Source of the DNA: Megachile rotundata | Lineage: Eukaryota > Arthropoda > Insecta > Hymenoptera > Megachilidae | Length of the DNA: 64,000 nt | Reading direction: 5' to 3' | NCBI RefSeq assembly: GCF_050947335.1 | Contig: NW_027473874.1 | Span: 62,001 to 126,000 of the forward strand | Shown here: in pieces, positions 1 through 12,780 of the stretch | Numbering within the stretch: position 1 is the stretch's first letter | How the letters are laid out: every line of letters begins with the position of its first letter | Notes under the pieces: generated by a model | Databases searched by the model: none | Told to the model about the DNA's origin: nothing | What the model saw: only the letters and a program-made list of their open reading frames with translations | Position numbers and translations under genes: made by a program

Positions 1-605
1 CATAGAATGGCTAATAATATGAGTTCGATTGATAATAATAAGAGTAATAAGTATAATAATTGTCGTTCTATCGATCATATAAGCATAATATGGCTAATAA
101 TATGAGTTAGATTGATAGTAATAAGACTAACAAGTATAGTAATTGTCGTTCTATCGATCATATAAGCATAATATGGATAATAATATGAGTCAGATTGATA
201 ATAATAAGAGTAATAAGTATAGTAATTGTCGTTCTATCGACCATATCTGCATAATATGGTTAATAATATGAGTTAGATTGATAATAGTGAGTGTAATAAG
301 TATAGTAATTGTAGTTTCTTTGCTCATATAAGCATAATATGATTAATAATATGAGTTAGATGAATAATAATAAGAGTAATAAGTATAGTAATTATCGTTC
401 TCCCGATCATACAAGCATAATATGGCTAATCATATGAGTTAGATTGATAATAATAAGAGCAGTAAGTATAGTAATTGCCGTTCTATCGATCACATAAGCA
501 TAATATGGCTAATAATATCAGTTAGATTGATAATAATAAGAGTAGTGAGCATAGTAATTGTCGTTCTATCGATCATATAAGCATAGTATGGCTAACAATA
601 TGAGT

Positions 606-1435
606 TAGATTGATAATAATAAGAGTAATAAGTATAGTAATTGTCGTTTTATCGATCATATAAGCATAATATGGCTAACAATGTGAGTTAGATTGATAAT
701 AATAAGAGTAATAAGTATAGTAATTGTCGTTCTGTCGATCATATAAGCATAGTATGGCTAATAATATGAGTTAGATTGATAATAGTGAGTGCAATAAGTA
801 TAGTAATTGTCGTTCTGTCGATCATATAAGCATAGTATGGCTAATAATATGAGTTCGATTGATAATAATAAGAGTAATAAGTATAGTAATTGTCGTTCTA
901 TCGATCATATAAGCATAATATGGCTAACAATGTGAGTTAGATTGATAATAATAAGACTAATAAGTATAGTAATTGTAGTTCTATCGATCATATAAGCATA
1001 AGATGGCAAGTAATATGAGTTAGATTGATAATAATAAGAGTAATAAGTATAGTAATTGTCGTTTTATCGATCATATAAGCATAATATGGCTAACAATGTG
1101 AGTTAGACTGATAATAATAAGAGTAATAAGTATAGTAATTGTCGTTCTGTCGATCATATAAGCATAGTATGGCTAATAATATGAGTTAGATTGATAATAG
1201 TGAGTGCAATAAGTATAGTAATTGTCGTTCTGTCGATCATATAAGCATAGTATGGCTAATAATATGAGTTCGATTGATAATAATAAGAGTAATAAGTATA
1301 GTAATTGTCGTTCTATCGATCATATAAGCATAATATGGCTAACAATGTGAGTTAGATTGATAATAATAAGACTAATAAGTATAGTAATTGTAGTTCTATC
1401 GATCATATAAGCATAAGATGGCAAGTAATATGAGT
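606..1435. repeat. Five-monomer tandem duplication (2 x 415 bp)
   Basis: 606-1020 and 1021-1435 have the same five variant monomers in the same order, with one private change noticed (GTTAGACTGAT near 1110). The partner block at 13386-13800 has only one copy. The event therefore happened after the larger block duplicated, or the second copy was lost there. 415 is exactly 5 x 83. Confidence 0.9.
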
Positions 1436-1908
1436 TAGATTGATAATAATAAGAGTAATAAGTATAGTAATTGTCGTTCTATCGACCATATCTGCATAAT
1501 ATGGTTAATAATATGAGTTAGATTGATAATAGTGAGTGTAGTCAGTATAGTAATTGTCGTTCTGTCGATCATATAAGCATAGAATGGCTAATAATATGAG
1601 TTCGATTGATAATAATAAGAGTAATAAGTATAGTAATTGTCGTTCTATCGATCATATAAGCATAATACGGCTAATAATATGAGTTAGATTGATAATAATA
1701 AGACTAATAAGTATAGTAATTGTCGTTCTATCGATCATAAAAGCATAGTATGGCTAACAATATGAGTTAGATTGATAATAATAAGAGTAATAAGTATATT
1801 AATTATCGTTCTACCGATCATATAAGCATAATATGGCTAATAATATGAGTTAGATTGATAATAATAAGAGTAAAAAGTATAGTAATTGTCGTTCTATTGA
1901 TCATATAA

Positions 1909-1991
1909 GCATAATATGGCTAATAATATGAGTTAGAATGATAATAGCGAGTGTAATAAGTATAGTAATTTTAGTTCTATTGCTCATATAA
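1909..1991 (+). repeat. Marker monomer type T (TTTTAG / TTGCTC), 22 copies
   Basis: A diagnostic monomer with AATGATAATAGCGAG, AATTTTAGTTCTATTGCTC and then AAGTATAATATGATTAATAA. The CGAT palindrome of the consensus is lost. Start of TGCTC in each copy: 1981, 3890, 14346, 16006, 18992, 21648, 23642, 25551, 27543, 29535, 33270, 36175, 40159, 42234, 45222, 48708, 53604, 56758, 57837, 59082, 61655, 62734. Spacings are whole numbers of monomers except where a known single-base indel intervenes. Relatives with GTAGTTCCATTGCTC or GTAGTTCTATTGCTC occur in region A. Confidence 0.92.
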
Positions 1992-3312
1992 GTATAATAT
2001 GATTAATAATATGAGTCAGATTGATAATAATAAGAGTAATAAGTATAGTAATTATCGTTCTACCGATCATATAAGGATAAGATGGCAAATAATATGAGTT
2101 AGATTGATAATAATAAGAGTAATAAGTATAGTAATTGTCGTTCTATCGATCATATAAGCATAATATGGCTAATAATATGAGTTCGATTGATAATAATAAG
2201 AGTAATAAGTATAGTAATGGTTGTTCTATCGATCATACAAGCATAATATGGCTAATAATATGAGTTAGATTGATAATAATAAGAGTAATGAGTATAGTAA
2301 TTTTCGTTCTATCGATCATATAAGGATAAGATGGCAAATAATATGAGTTAGATTGATAATAATAAGAGTAATAAGTATAGTAATTGTCGTTCTATCGATC
2401 ATATAAGCATAATATGGCTAACAATGTGAGTTAGATTGATAATAATAAGACTAATAAGTATAGTAATTGTAGTTCTATCGATCATATAAGCATAAGTTGG
2501 CAAGTAATATGAGTTAGATTGATAATAATAAGAGTAATAAGTATAGTAATTGTCGTTTTATCGATCATATAAGCATAATATGGCTAACAATGTGAGTTAG
2601 ATTGATAATAATAAGAGTAATAAGTATTGTAACTGTCGTTCTATCGACCATATCTGCATAATATGGTTAATAATATGAGTTAGATTGATAATAGTGAGTG
2701 TAATAAGTATAGTAATTGTAGTTCCATTGCTCATATAAGCATAATATGATTAATAATATGAGTTAGATGAATAATAATAAGAGTAATAAGTATAGTAATT
2801 ATCGTTCTCCCGATCATACAAGCATAAGATGGCAAATAATATGAGTTAGATTGATAATAATAAGAGTAATAAGTATAGTAATTGTCGTTCTATCGATCAT
2901 ATAAGCATAATATGGCTAATAATATGAGTTAGATTGATAATAATAAGAGTAATGAGTATAGTAATTTTCGTTCTATCGATCATATAAGCATAATATGGCA
3001 AATAATATGAGTTAGATTGATAATAATAAGAGTAATAAGTATAGTAATTGTCGTTCTATCGATCATATAAGCATAATATGGCAAATAATATGAGTCAGAT
3101 TGATAATAATAAGAGTAATAAGTATAGTAATTGTCGTTCTATCGACCATATCTGCATAATATGGTTAATAATATGAGTTAGATTGATAATAGTGAGTGTA
3201 GTCAGTATAGTAATTGTCGTTCTGTCGATCATATAAGCATAGAATGGCTAATAATATGAGTTCGATTGATAATAATAAGAGTAATAAGTATAGTAATTGT
3301 CGTTCTATCGAT

Positions 3313-3329
3313 CATATAAGCATAATATG
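3313..3329. other. Short dyad (inverted repeat) in the monomer
   Basis: CATAT, a 7-base spacer AAGCATA, then ATATG: perfect 5-bp inverted arms present in the consensus and so hundreds of times. CATATCTGCATAATATG and CATATAATCATAATATG keep both arms. CATACAAGC or GCATAGTATG alone breaks one pair. Short dyads that could favour non-B DNA have been discussed for satellites lacking CENP-B boxes; any function here is inference. Confidence 0.6.
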
Positions 3330-3402
3330 GCTAATAATATGAGTTAGATTGATAATAATAAGAGTAATAAGTATAGTAATTGTCGTTCTATCGATCATAT
3401 AA
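3320..3402 (+). repeat. Exemplar consensus monomer, 83 bp
   Basis: This copy matches the consensus read from the array at every position. Counted by hand it has 34 A, 29 T, 14 G and 6 C. It starts with GCATAATATGGCTAATAATA, passes through a TAA-rich middle (GATAATAATAAGAGTAATAA), then the nearly invariant AAGTATAGTAATT, and ends with a block holding both CpG sites (GTCGTTCTATCGATCATATAA). It has many stop codons on the + strand. The start phase is arbitrary because the array gives no natural monomer boundary. Confidence 0.95.
3332..3365 (+). repeat. Internal 21-bp sub-repeat in the monomer
   Basis: TAATAATATGAGT (from 3332) and TAATAATAAGAGT (from 3353) match at 12 of 13 positions and lie 21 bp apart. 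A looser third relative, TAATAAGTATAGT, follows. The centre of the monomer may have grown from a shorter TAA-rich repeat. Confidence 0.5.
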
Positions 3403-5680
3403 GCATAATATGGCTAATAATATGAGTTAGATTGATAATAATAAGAGTAATGAGTATAGTAATTTTCGTTCTATCGATCACATAAGCATAATATGGCTAA
3501 TAATATGAGTTAGATTGATAATAATAAGAGTAGTGAGCATAGTAATTGTCGTTCCATCGATCATATAAGCATAGTATGGCTAATAATATGAGTTTGATTG
3601 ATAATAATAGGAGTAATAAGTATAGTAATTGTCGTTCTATCGATCACATAAGCATAGTATGGCTAATAATATGAGTTAGATTGATAATAATAAGAGTAAT
3701 AAGTATAGTAATTGTCGTTCTATCGATCACATAAGCATAATATGGCTAATAATATGAGTTAGATTGATAACAATAAGAGTAATGAGTATAGTAATTGTCG
3801 TTCTATCGATCATATAAGCATAATATGGCTAATAATATGAGTTAGAATGATAATAGCGAGTGTAATAAGTATAGTAATTTTAGTTCTATTGCTCATATAA
3901 GTATAATATGATTAATAATATGAGTCAGATTGATAATAATAAGAGTAATAAGTATAGTAATTATCGTTCTACCGATCATATAAGGATAAGATGGCAAATA
4001 ATATGAGTTAGATTGATAATAATAAGAGTAATAAGTATAGTAATTGTCGTTCTATCGATCATATAAGCATAATATGGCTAATAATATGAGTTCGATTGAT
4101 AATAATAAGAGTAATAAGTATAGTAATGGTTGTTCTATCGATCATACAAGCATAATATGGCTAATAATATGAGTTAGATTGATAATAATAAGAGTAATGA
4201 GTATAGTAATTTTCGTTCTATCGATCATATAAGGATAAGATGGCAAATAATATGAGTTAGATTGATAATAATAAGAGTAATAAGTATAGTAATTGTCGTT
4301 CTATCGATCATATAAGCATAATATGGCTAACAATGTGAGTTAGATTGATAATAATAAGACTAATAAGTATAGTAATTGTAGTTCTATCGATCATATAAGC
4401 ATAAGTTGGCAAGTAATATGAGTTAGATTGATAATAATAAGAGTAATAAGTATAGTAATTGTCGTTTTATCGATCATATAAGCATAATATGGCTAACAAT
4501 GTGAGTTAGATTGATAATAATAAGAGTAATAAGCATTGTAACTGTCGTTCTATCGACCATATCTGCATAATATGGTTAATAATATGAGTTAGATTGATAA
4601 TAGTGAGTGTAATAAGTATAGTAATTGTAGTTCCATTGCTCATATAAGCATAATATGATTAATAATATGAGGTAGATGAATAATAATAAGAGTAATAAGT
4701 ATAGTAATTATCGTTCTCCCGATCATACAAGCATAAGATGGCAAATAATATGAGTTAGATTGATAATAATAAGAGTAATAAGTATAGTAATTGTCGTTCT
4801 ATCGATCATATAAGCATAATATGGCTAATAATATGAGTTAGATTGATAATAATAAGAGTAATGAGTATAGTAATTTTCGTTCTATCGATCATATAAGCAT
4901 AATATGGCAAATAATATGAGTTAGATTGATAATAATAAGAGTAATAAGTATAGTAATTGTCGTTCTATCGATCATATAAGCATAATATGGCAAATAATAT
5001 GAGTCAGATTGATAATAATAAGAGTAATAAGTATAGTAATTGTCGTTCTATCGACCATATCTGCATAATATGGTTAATAATATGAGTTAGATTGATAATA
5101 GTGAGTGTAGTCAGTATAGTAATTGTCGTTCTGTCGATCATATAAGCATAGAATGGCTAATAATATGAGTTCGATTGATAATAATAAGAGTAATAAGTAT
5201 AGTAATTGTCGTTCTATCGATCATATAAGCATAATATGGCTAATAATATGAGTTAGGTTGATAATAATAAGAGTAATAAGTATAGTAATTGTCGTTCTAT
5301 CGATCATATAAGCATAGTATGGCTAATAATATGAGTTAGATTGATAATAATCAGAGTAAAAAGTATAGTAATTGTCGTTCTATTGATCACATAAGCATAA
5401 TATGGCTAATAATATGAGTTAGATTGATAATAATAAGAGTTATGAGTATAGTAATTGTCGTTCTATCGATCATATAAGCATAAAATGGCTAATAATATGA
5501 GTTAGATTGATAATAGTAAGAGTAATGAGTATAGTAATTGTCGTTCTATCGATCACATAAGCATAATATGGCTAATAATATGAGTTAGATTGATAACAAT
5601 AAGAGTAATGAGTATAGTAATTGTCGTCCTATCGATCATATAAGCAGAATATGGCTAATAATATGAGTTAGATTGATAAT

Positions 5681-8335
5681 GGTTAGTGTATTAAGTATAG
5701 TAATTGCCGTTCTGTCGATCATATAAGCATAATATGGCTAATAATATGAGTTAGATTGATAACAATAAGAGTAATGAGTATAGTAATTGTCGTCCTATCG
5801 ATCATATAAGCAGAATATGGCTAATAATATGAGTTAGATTGATAATAGTTAGTGTATTAAGTATAGTAATTGTCGTTCTATCGATCATATAAGCATAATA
5901 TGGTTAATAATATGAGTTAGATTGATAATAATAAGAGTAAAAAGTATAGTAATTGTCGTTCTATCGATCATATAAGCATAATATGGCTAATAATATGAGT
6001 TAGATTGATAATAGTTAGTGTATTAAGTATAGTAATTGTCGTTCTATCGATCATATAGGCATAATATGGTTAATAATATGAGTTAGATTGATAACAATGA
6101 GTGTAATAAGTATAGTAATTGTCGTTCTATCAATCATATAAGCATAATATGGCTAATAATATGAGTTAGGTTGATAATAATAAGAGTAAATAGTATAGTA
6201 ATTGTCGTTCTATCGATCATATAAGCATAGTATGGCTAATAATATGAGTTAGATTGATAATAATAAGAGTAATAAGTATAGTAATTGTCGTTCTATCGAT
6301 CACATAAGCATAATATGGCTAATAATATTAGTTAGATTGATAATAATAAGAGTTGTGAGTATAGTAATTGTCGTTCTATCGATCATATAAGCATAAAATG
6401 GCTAATAATATGAGTTAGATTGATAATAGTAAGAGTAATGAGTATAGTAATTGTCGTTCTATCGATCACATAAGCATAATATGGCTAATAATATGAGTTA
6501 GATTGATAACAATAAGAGTAATGAGTATAGTAATTGTCGTCCTATCGATCATATAAGCAGAATATGGCTAATAATATGAGTTAGATTGATAATAATATGA
6601 GCAATAAGTATAGTAATTGTCGTTTTATCGATCATATAAGCATAATATGGCTAATAATATGAGTTAGATTGATAATAATAAGAGTAATAAGTATAGTAAT
6701 TATCGTTCTACCGATCATACAAGCATAATATGGCTAATAATATTAGTTAGATTGATAATAATAAGAGTCATGAGTATAGTACTTGTCGTTCTATCGATCA
6801 TATAAGCATAGTATGGCTAATAATATGAGTTAGATTGATAATAATAAGAGTTATGAGTATAGTAATTGTCGTTCTATCGATCATATAAGCATAAAATGGC
6901 TAATAATATGAGTTAGATTGATAATAGTAAGAGTAATGAGTATAGTAATTGTCGTTCTATCGATCACATAAGCATAATATGGCTAATAATATGAGTTAGA
7001 TTGATAACAATAAGAGTAATGAGTATAGTAATTGTCGTCCTATCGATCATATAAGCAGAATATGGCTAATAATATGAGTTAGATTGATAATAATAAGTGT
7101 AGTGAGCATAGTAATTGTCGTTCTATCGATCATATAAGCATAGTATGGCTAATAATATGAGTTAGATTGATAATAATAAGAGTAATAAGTATAGTAATTG
7201 TCGTTCTATCGATCACATAAGCATAATATGGCTAATAATATGAGTTAGATTGATAATAATAAGAGTAATGAGTATAGTAATTGTTGTTCTATCGATCATA
7301 TAAGCATAATATGGCTAATAATATGAGTTAGATTGATAATAATAAGAGTAATAAGTATAGTAATTATCGTTCTACCGATCATACAAGCATAATATGGCTA
7401 ATAATATTAGTTAGATTGATAATAATGAGAGTCATGAGTATAGTACTTGTAGTTCTCTCGATCATATCTGCATAATATGGTTAATAATATGAGCTAGATT
7501 GATAATAATAAGAGTAATATGTATAGTAATTGTAGTTCGATCGGTCATATAAGCATAATATGGCTAATAATATGGGTTAGATTGATAATAATAAGAGTAA
7601 TAAGTATAGTAATTATCGTTCCACCGATCATACAAGCATAATATGGCTAATAATATGAGTTAGATTGATAATAATAAGAGAAATAAGTATAGTAATTATC
7701 GTTCTACCGATCATATAAGCATTATATGGCTAATAATATGAGTTAGATCGATAATAGTTAGTGTAATAAGTATAGTAATTGTCGTTCTGTCGATCATATA
7801 AGCATAATATGGCTAATAATATGAGTTAGATTGATAATAGTGAGTGTAATAAGTATAGTAATTGTAGTTCTATTGCTCATATAAGAATAATATGATTAAT
7901 AATATGAGTTAGATTGATAATATTAAGAGTAATAAGTATAGTAATTATCGTTCTACCGATCATATAAGCATATATGGCTAATAATATGAGTTAGATTGAT
8001 AATAATAAGAGTAGTGAGCATAGTAATTGTCGTTCTATCGATCATATAAGCATAGTATGGCTAATAATATGAGTTAGATTGATAATAATAAGAGTAAAAG
8101 CTATAGTAATTGTCGTTCTATCGATCATATAAGCATAATATGGCTAATAATATGAGTTAGATTGATAATAATAAGAGTAGTGAGCATAGAAATTGTCGAT
8201 CTCTCGATCATATAAGCATAAAATGGCTCATAATATGAGTTAGATTGATAATAGTAAGAGTAATGAGTATAGTAATTGTCGTTCTATCGATCATATAAGC
8301 ATAATATGGCTAATAATATGAGTTAGATTGATAAT
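5681..8335. repeat. 32-monomer block, copy 1 (partner 8336-10580)
   Basis: Starts at the rare variant GATAATGGTTAGTGTATTAA (about 5676) and runs to its next occurrence 2655 bp later. This is 32 x 83 minus one, the missing base being in GCATATATGG near 7971. The order of rare types (GCAGAATATGG, CATATAGGCAT, GAGTTGTGAG, GATTGATAATAATATGAGC, GAGTCATGAG) is the same in both copies. Confidence 0.88.
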
Positions 8336-10580
8336 GGTTAGTGTATTAAGTATAGTAATTGCCGTTCTGTCGATCATATAAGCATAATATGGCTAATAAT
8401 ATGAGTTAGATTGATAACAATAAGAGTAATGAGTATAGTAATTGTCGTCCTATCGATCATATAAGCAGAATATGGCTAATAATATGAGTTAGATTGATAA
8501 TAGTTAGTGTATTAAGTATAGTAATTGTCGTTCTATCGATCATATAAGCATAATATGGTTAATAATATGAGTTAGATTGATAATAATAAGAGTAAAAAGT
8601 ATAGTAATTGTCGTTCTATCGATCATATAAGCATAATATGGCTAATAATATGAGTTAGATTGATAATAGTTAGTGTATTAAGTATAGTAATTGTCGTTCT
8701 ATCGATCATATAGGCATAATATGGTTAATAATATGAGTTAGATTGATAACAATGAGTGTAATAAGTATAGTAATTGTCGTTCTATCAATCATATAAGCAT
8801 AATATGGCTAATAATATGAGTTAGGTTGATAATAATAAGAGTAAATAGTATAGTAATTGTCGTTCTATCGATCATATAAGCATAGTATGGCTAATAATAT
8901 GAGTTAGATTGATAATAATAAGAGTAATAAGTATAGTAATTGTCGTTCTATCGATCACATAAGCATAATATGGCTAATAATATTAGTTAGATTGATAATA
9001 ATAAGAGTTGTGAGTATAGTAATTGTCGTTCTATCGATCATATAAGCATAAAATGGCTAATAATATGAGTTAGATTGATAATAGTAAGAGTAATGAGTAT
9101 AGTAATTGTCGTTCTATCGATCACATAAGCATAATATGGCTAATAATATGAGTTAGATTGATAACAATAAGAGTAATGAGTATAGTAATTGTCGTCCTAT
9201 CGATCATATAAGCAGAATATGGCTAATAATATGAGTTAGATTGATAATAATATGAGCAATAAGTATAGTAATTGTCGTTCTATCGATCATATAAGCATAA
9301 TATGGCTAATAATATGAGTTAGATTGATAATAATAAGAGTAATAAGTATAGTAATTATCGTTCTACCGATCATACAAGCATAATATGGCTAATAATATTA
9401 GTTAGATTGATAATAATAAGAGTCATGAGTATAGTACTTGTCGTTCTATCGATCATATAAGCATAGTATGGCTAATAATATGAGTTAGATTGATAATAAT
9501 AAGAGTAATAAGTATAGTAATTGTCGTTCTATCGATCACATAAGCATAATATGGCTAATAATATGGGTTAGGTTGATAATAATAAGAGTAATAAGTATAG
9601 TAATTGTCGTTCTATCGATCATATAAGCATAGTATGGCTAATAATATGAGTTAGATTGATAACAATAAGAGTAATAAGTATAGTAATTGTCGTTCGATCG
9701 ATCATATAAGCATAGTATGGCTAATAATATGAGTTAGATTGATAATAATAAGAGTAATAAGTATAGTAATTGTCGTTCTACAGATCATACAAGCATAATA
9801 TGGCTAATAATATCAGTTAGATTGATAATAATGAGAGTCATGAGTATAGTACTTGTAGTTCTCTCGATCATATCTGCATAATATGGTTAATAATATGAGC
9901 TAGATTGATAATAATAAGAGTAATATGTATAGTAATTGTAGTTCGATCGGTCATATAAGCATAATATGGCTAATAATATGGGTTAGATTGATAATAATAA
10001 GAGTAATAAGTATAGTAATTATCGTTCCACCGATCATACAAGCATAATATGGCTAATAATATGAGTTAGATTGATAATAATAAGAGAAATAAGTATAGTA
10101 ATTATCGTTCTACCGATCATATAAGCATTATATGGCTAATAATATGAGTTAGATCGATAATAGTTAGTGTAATAAGTATAGTAATTGTCGTTCTGTCGAT
10201 CATATAAGCATAATATGGCTAATAATATGAGTTAGATTGATAATAGTGAGTGTAATAAGTATAGTAATTGTAGTTCTATTGCTCATATAAGAATAATATG
10301 ATTAATAATATGAGTTAGATTGATAATATTAAGAGTAATCAGTATAGTAATTATCGTTCTACCGATCATATAAGCATATATGGCTAATAATATGAGTTAG
10401 ATTGATAATAATAAGAGTAGTGAGCATAGTAATTGTCGTTCTATCGATCATATAAGCATAGTATGGCTAATAATATGAGTTAGATTGATAATAATAAGAG
10501 TAAAAGCTATAGTAATTGTCGTTCTATCGATCATATAAGCATAATATGGCTAATAATATGAGTTAGATTGATAATAATAA
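8336..10580. repeat. 32-monomer block, copy 2, three monomers shorter
   Basis: Follows copy 1 directly. The offset is 2655 bp at the start (5681 to 8336) and 2406 bp after about 9.8 kb (7421 to 9827), a net loss of 249 bp, exactly three monomers, between about 9.48 and 9.8 kb. A local set of different monomers sits there (GGGTTAGGTTG near 9565). The same single-base deletion recurs near 10377, so it predates the duplication. Confidence 0.85.
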
Positions 10581-11230
10581 GAGTAATAAGTATAGTAATT
10601 GTCGTTCTATCGATCACATAAGCATAATATGGCTAATAATATTAGTTAGATTGATAATAATAAGAGTTGTGAGTATAGTAATTGTCGTTCTATCGATCAT
10701 ATAAGCATAAAATGGCTAATAATATGAGTTAGATTGATAATAGTAAGAGTAATGAGTATAGTAATTGTCGTTCAATCGATCATATAAGCATAATATGGCT
10801 AATAATATGAGTTAGGTTGATAATAATAAGAGTAATAAGTATAGTAATTGTCGTTCTATCGATCATATAAGCATAGTATGGCTAATAATATGAGTTAGAT
10901 TGATAATAATCAGAGTAAAAAGTATAGTAATTGTCGTTCTATTGATCACATAAGCATAATATGGCTAATAATATGAGTTAGATTGATAATAATCAGAGTT
11001 ATGAGTATAGTAATTGTCGTTCTATCGATCATATAAGCATACAATGGCTAATAATATGAGTTAGATTGATAATAGTAAGAGTAATGAGTATAGTAATTGT
11101 CGTTCTATCGATCACGTAAGCATAATATGGCTAATAATATGAGTTAGATTGATAACAATAAGAGTAATGAGTATAGTAATTGTCGTCCTATCGATCATAT
11201 AAGCAGAATATGGCTAATAATATGAGTTAG
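10560..11230. repeat. Mosaic segment matching 5240-5660 and 6240-6460
   Basis: 10560-10790 resembles 6240-6460 (ATATTAGTTAGATTG followed by GAGTTGTGAG). 10808-11218 then resembles 5250-5660 (GTTAGGTTG, AATCAGAGTAAAAAG, CTATTGATCAC in the same order) at an offset of 5559 bp. Adjacent monomers here thus match two different places in the array, as expected from repeated exchange. Confidence 0.7.
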
Positions 11231-11299
11231 ATTGATAATAATATGAGCAATAAGTATAGTAATTGTCGTTCTATCGATCACATAAGCATAATATGGCTA

Positions 11300-12780
11300 A
11301 TAATATGAGTTAGATTGATAATAGTGAGTGCAATAAGTATAGTAATTGTCGTTCTGTCGATCATATAAGCATAGTATGGCTAATAATATGAGTTCGATTG
11401 ATAATAATAAGAGTAATAAGTATAGTAATGGTAGTTCTATCGATCATATAAGCATAATATGGCTAATAATATGAGTTAGATTGATAATAATAAGAGTAAT
11501 GAGTATAGTAATTTTCGTTCTATCGATCATATAAGGATAAGATGGCAAATAATATGAGTTAGATTGATAACAATAAGAGTAATAAGTATAGTAATTGTCG
11601 TTCTATCGATCATATAAGCATAATATGGCTAACAATGTGAGTTAGATTGATAATAATAAGACTAATAAGTATAGTAATTGTAGTTCTATCGATCATATAA
11701 GCATAAGATGGCAAGTAATATGAGTTAGATTGATAATAATAAGAGTAATAAGTATAGTAATTGTCGTTTTATCGATCATATAAGCATAATATGGCTAACA
11801 ATGTGAGGTAGATTGATAATAATAAGAGTAATAAGTATAGTAATTGTCGTTCTATCGACCATATCTGCATAATATGGTTAATAATATGAGTTAGATTGAT
11901 AATAGTGAGTGTAATAAGTATAGTAATTGTAGTTCCATTGCTCATATAAGCATAATATAATTAATAATATGAGTTAGATGAATAATAATAAGAGTAATAA
12001 GTATAGTAATTATCGTTCTCCCGATCATACAAGCATAATATGGCTAATCATATGAGTTAGATTGATAATAATAAGAGCAGTAAGTATAGTAATTGCCGTT
12101 CTATCGATCACATAAGCATAATATGGCTAATAATATCAGTTAGATTGATAATAATAAGAGTAATGAGTATAGTAATTGTCGTTCTACCGATCATATAAGC
12201 ATAGTATGGCTAATAATATGAGTTCGATTGATAATAATAAGAGTAATAAATATAGTGATTGTAGTTCTATCGATCATATAAGCATAATATGGCTAATAAT
12301 ATGAGTTAGATTGATAATAATAAGAGTAATGAGTATAGTAATTTTCGTTCTATCGATCATATAAGCATAAGATGGCAAATAATATGAGTTAGATTGATAA
12401 TAGTGAGTGCAATAAGTATAGTAATTGTCGTTCTGTCGATCATATAAGCATAGTATGGCTAATAATATGAGTTCGATTGATAATAATAAGAGTAATAAGT
12501 ATAGTAATGGTAGTTCTATCGATCATATAAGCATAATATGGCTAACAATGTGAGTTAGATTGATAATAATAAGACTAATAAGTATAGTAATTGTAGTTCT
12601 ATCGATCATATAAGCATAAGATGGCAAGTAATATGAGTTAGATTGATAATAATAAGAGTAATAAGTATAGTAATTGTCGTTCTATCGACCATATCTGCAT
12701 AATATGGTTAATAATATGAGTTAGATTGATAATAGTGAGTGTAGTCAGTATAGTAATTGTCGTTCTGTCGATCATATAAG
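11300..12780. repeat. Satellite between the 32-monomer blocks and the long duplicate
   Basis: Ordinary 83-bp monomers. The GTGAGTGCAATAAG monomer at about 11323 recurs at 12402, exactly 13 monomers (1079 bp) later, with similar neighbours (AATGGTAGTTC). No other content was seen. Confidence 0.7.

Larger units (their letters stand above)
1..3362. repeat. Long duplicated block, copy 1 (partner 12781-15727)
   Basis: Positions 1-1020 correspond to 12781-13800 with only about three base differences noticed (near 56, 155 and 800). Positions 1436-3362 correspond to 13801-15727, again with only scattered single-base differences (for example near 1515, 1666, 1895 and 2087). The 415 bp between (1021-1435) is an extra five monomers present only here. 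Homology stops near 3362. The offset falls from 12780 to 12365 bp across that insertion. Confidence 0.9.
1900..5254. repeat. 23-monomer (1909 bp) repeat, one full and one partial copy
   Basis: About 1900-3345 is repeated at 3809-5254, an offset of exactly 1909 bp (23 x 83). Shared rare monomers fix the alignment: the TTTTAGTTCTATTGCTC type (TGCTC at 1981 and 3890), AATGGTTGTTC, and AAGTTGGCAAG. Private differences are few (AAGCATTG against AAGTATTG near 4533; GAGGTAG near 4671). 3345-3808 is the unshared end of the first unit. Confidence 0.88.

Noticed and set aside
3340..3356. CENP-B box
   Set aside because: The variant GTTCGATTGATAATAAT has the TTCG and the following A in place, but the required CGGG half is absent in every copy read.
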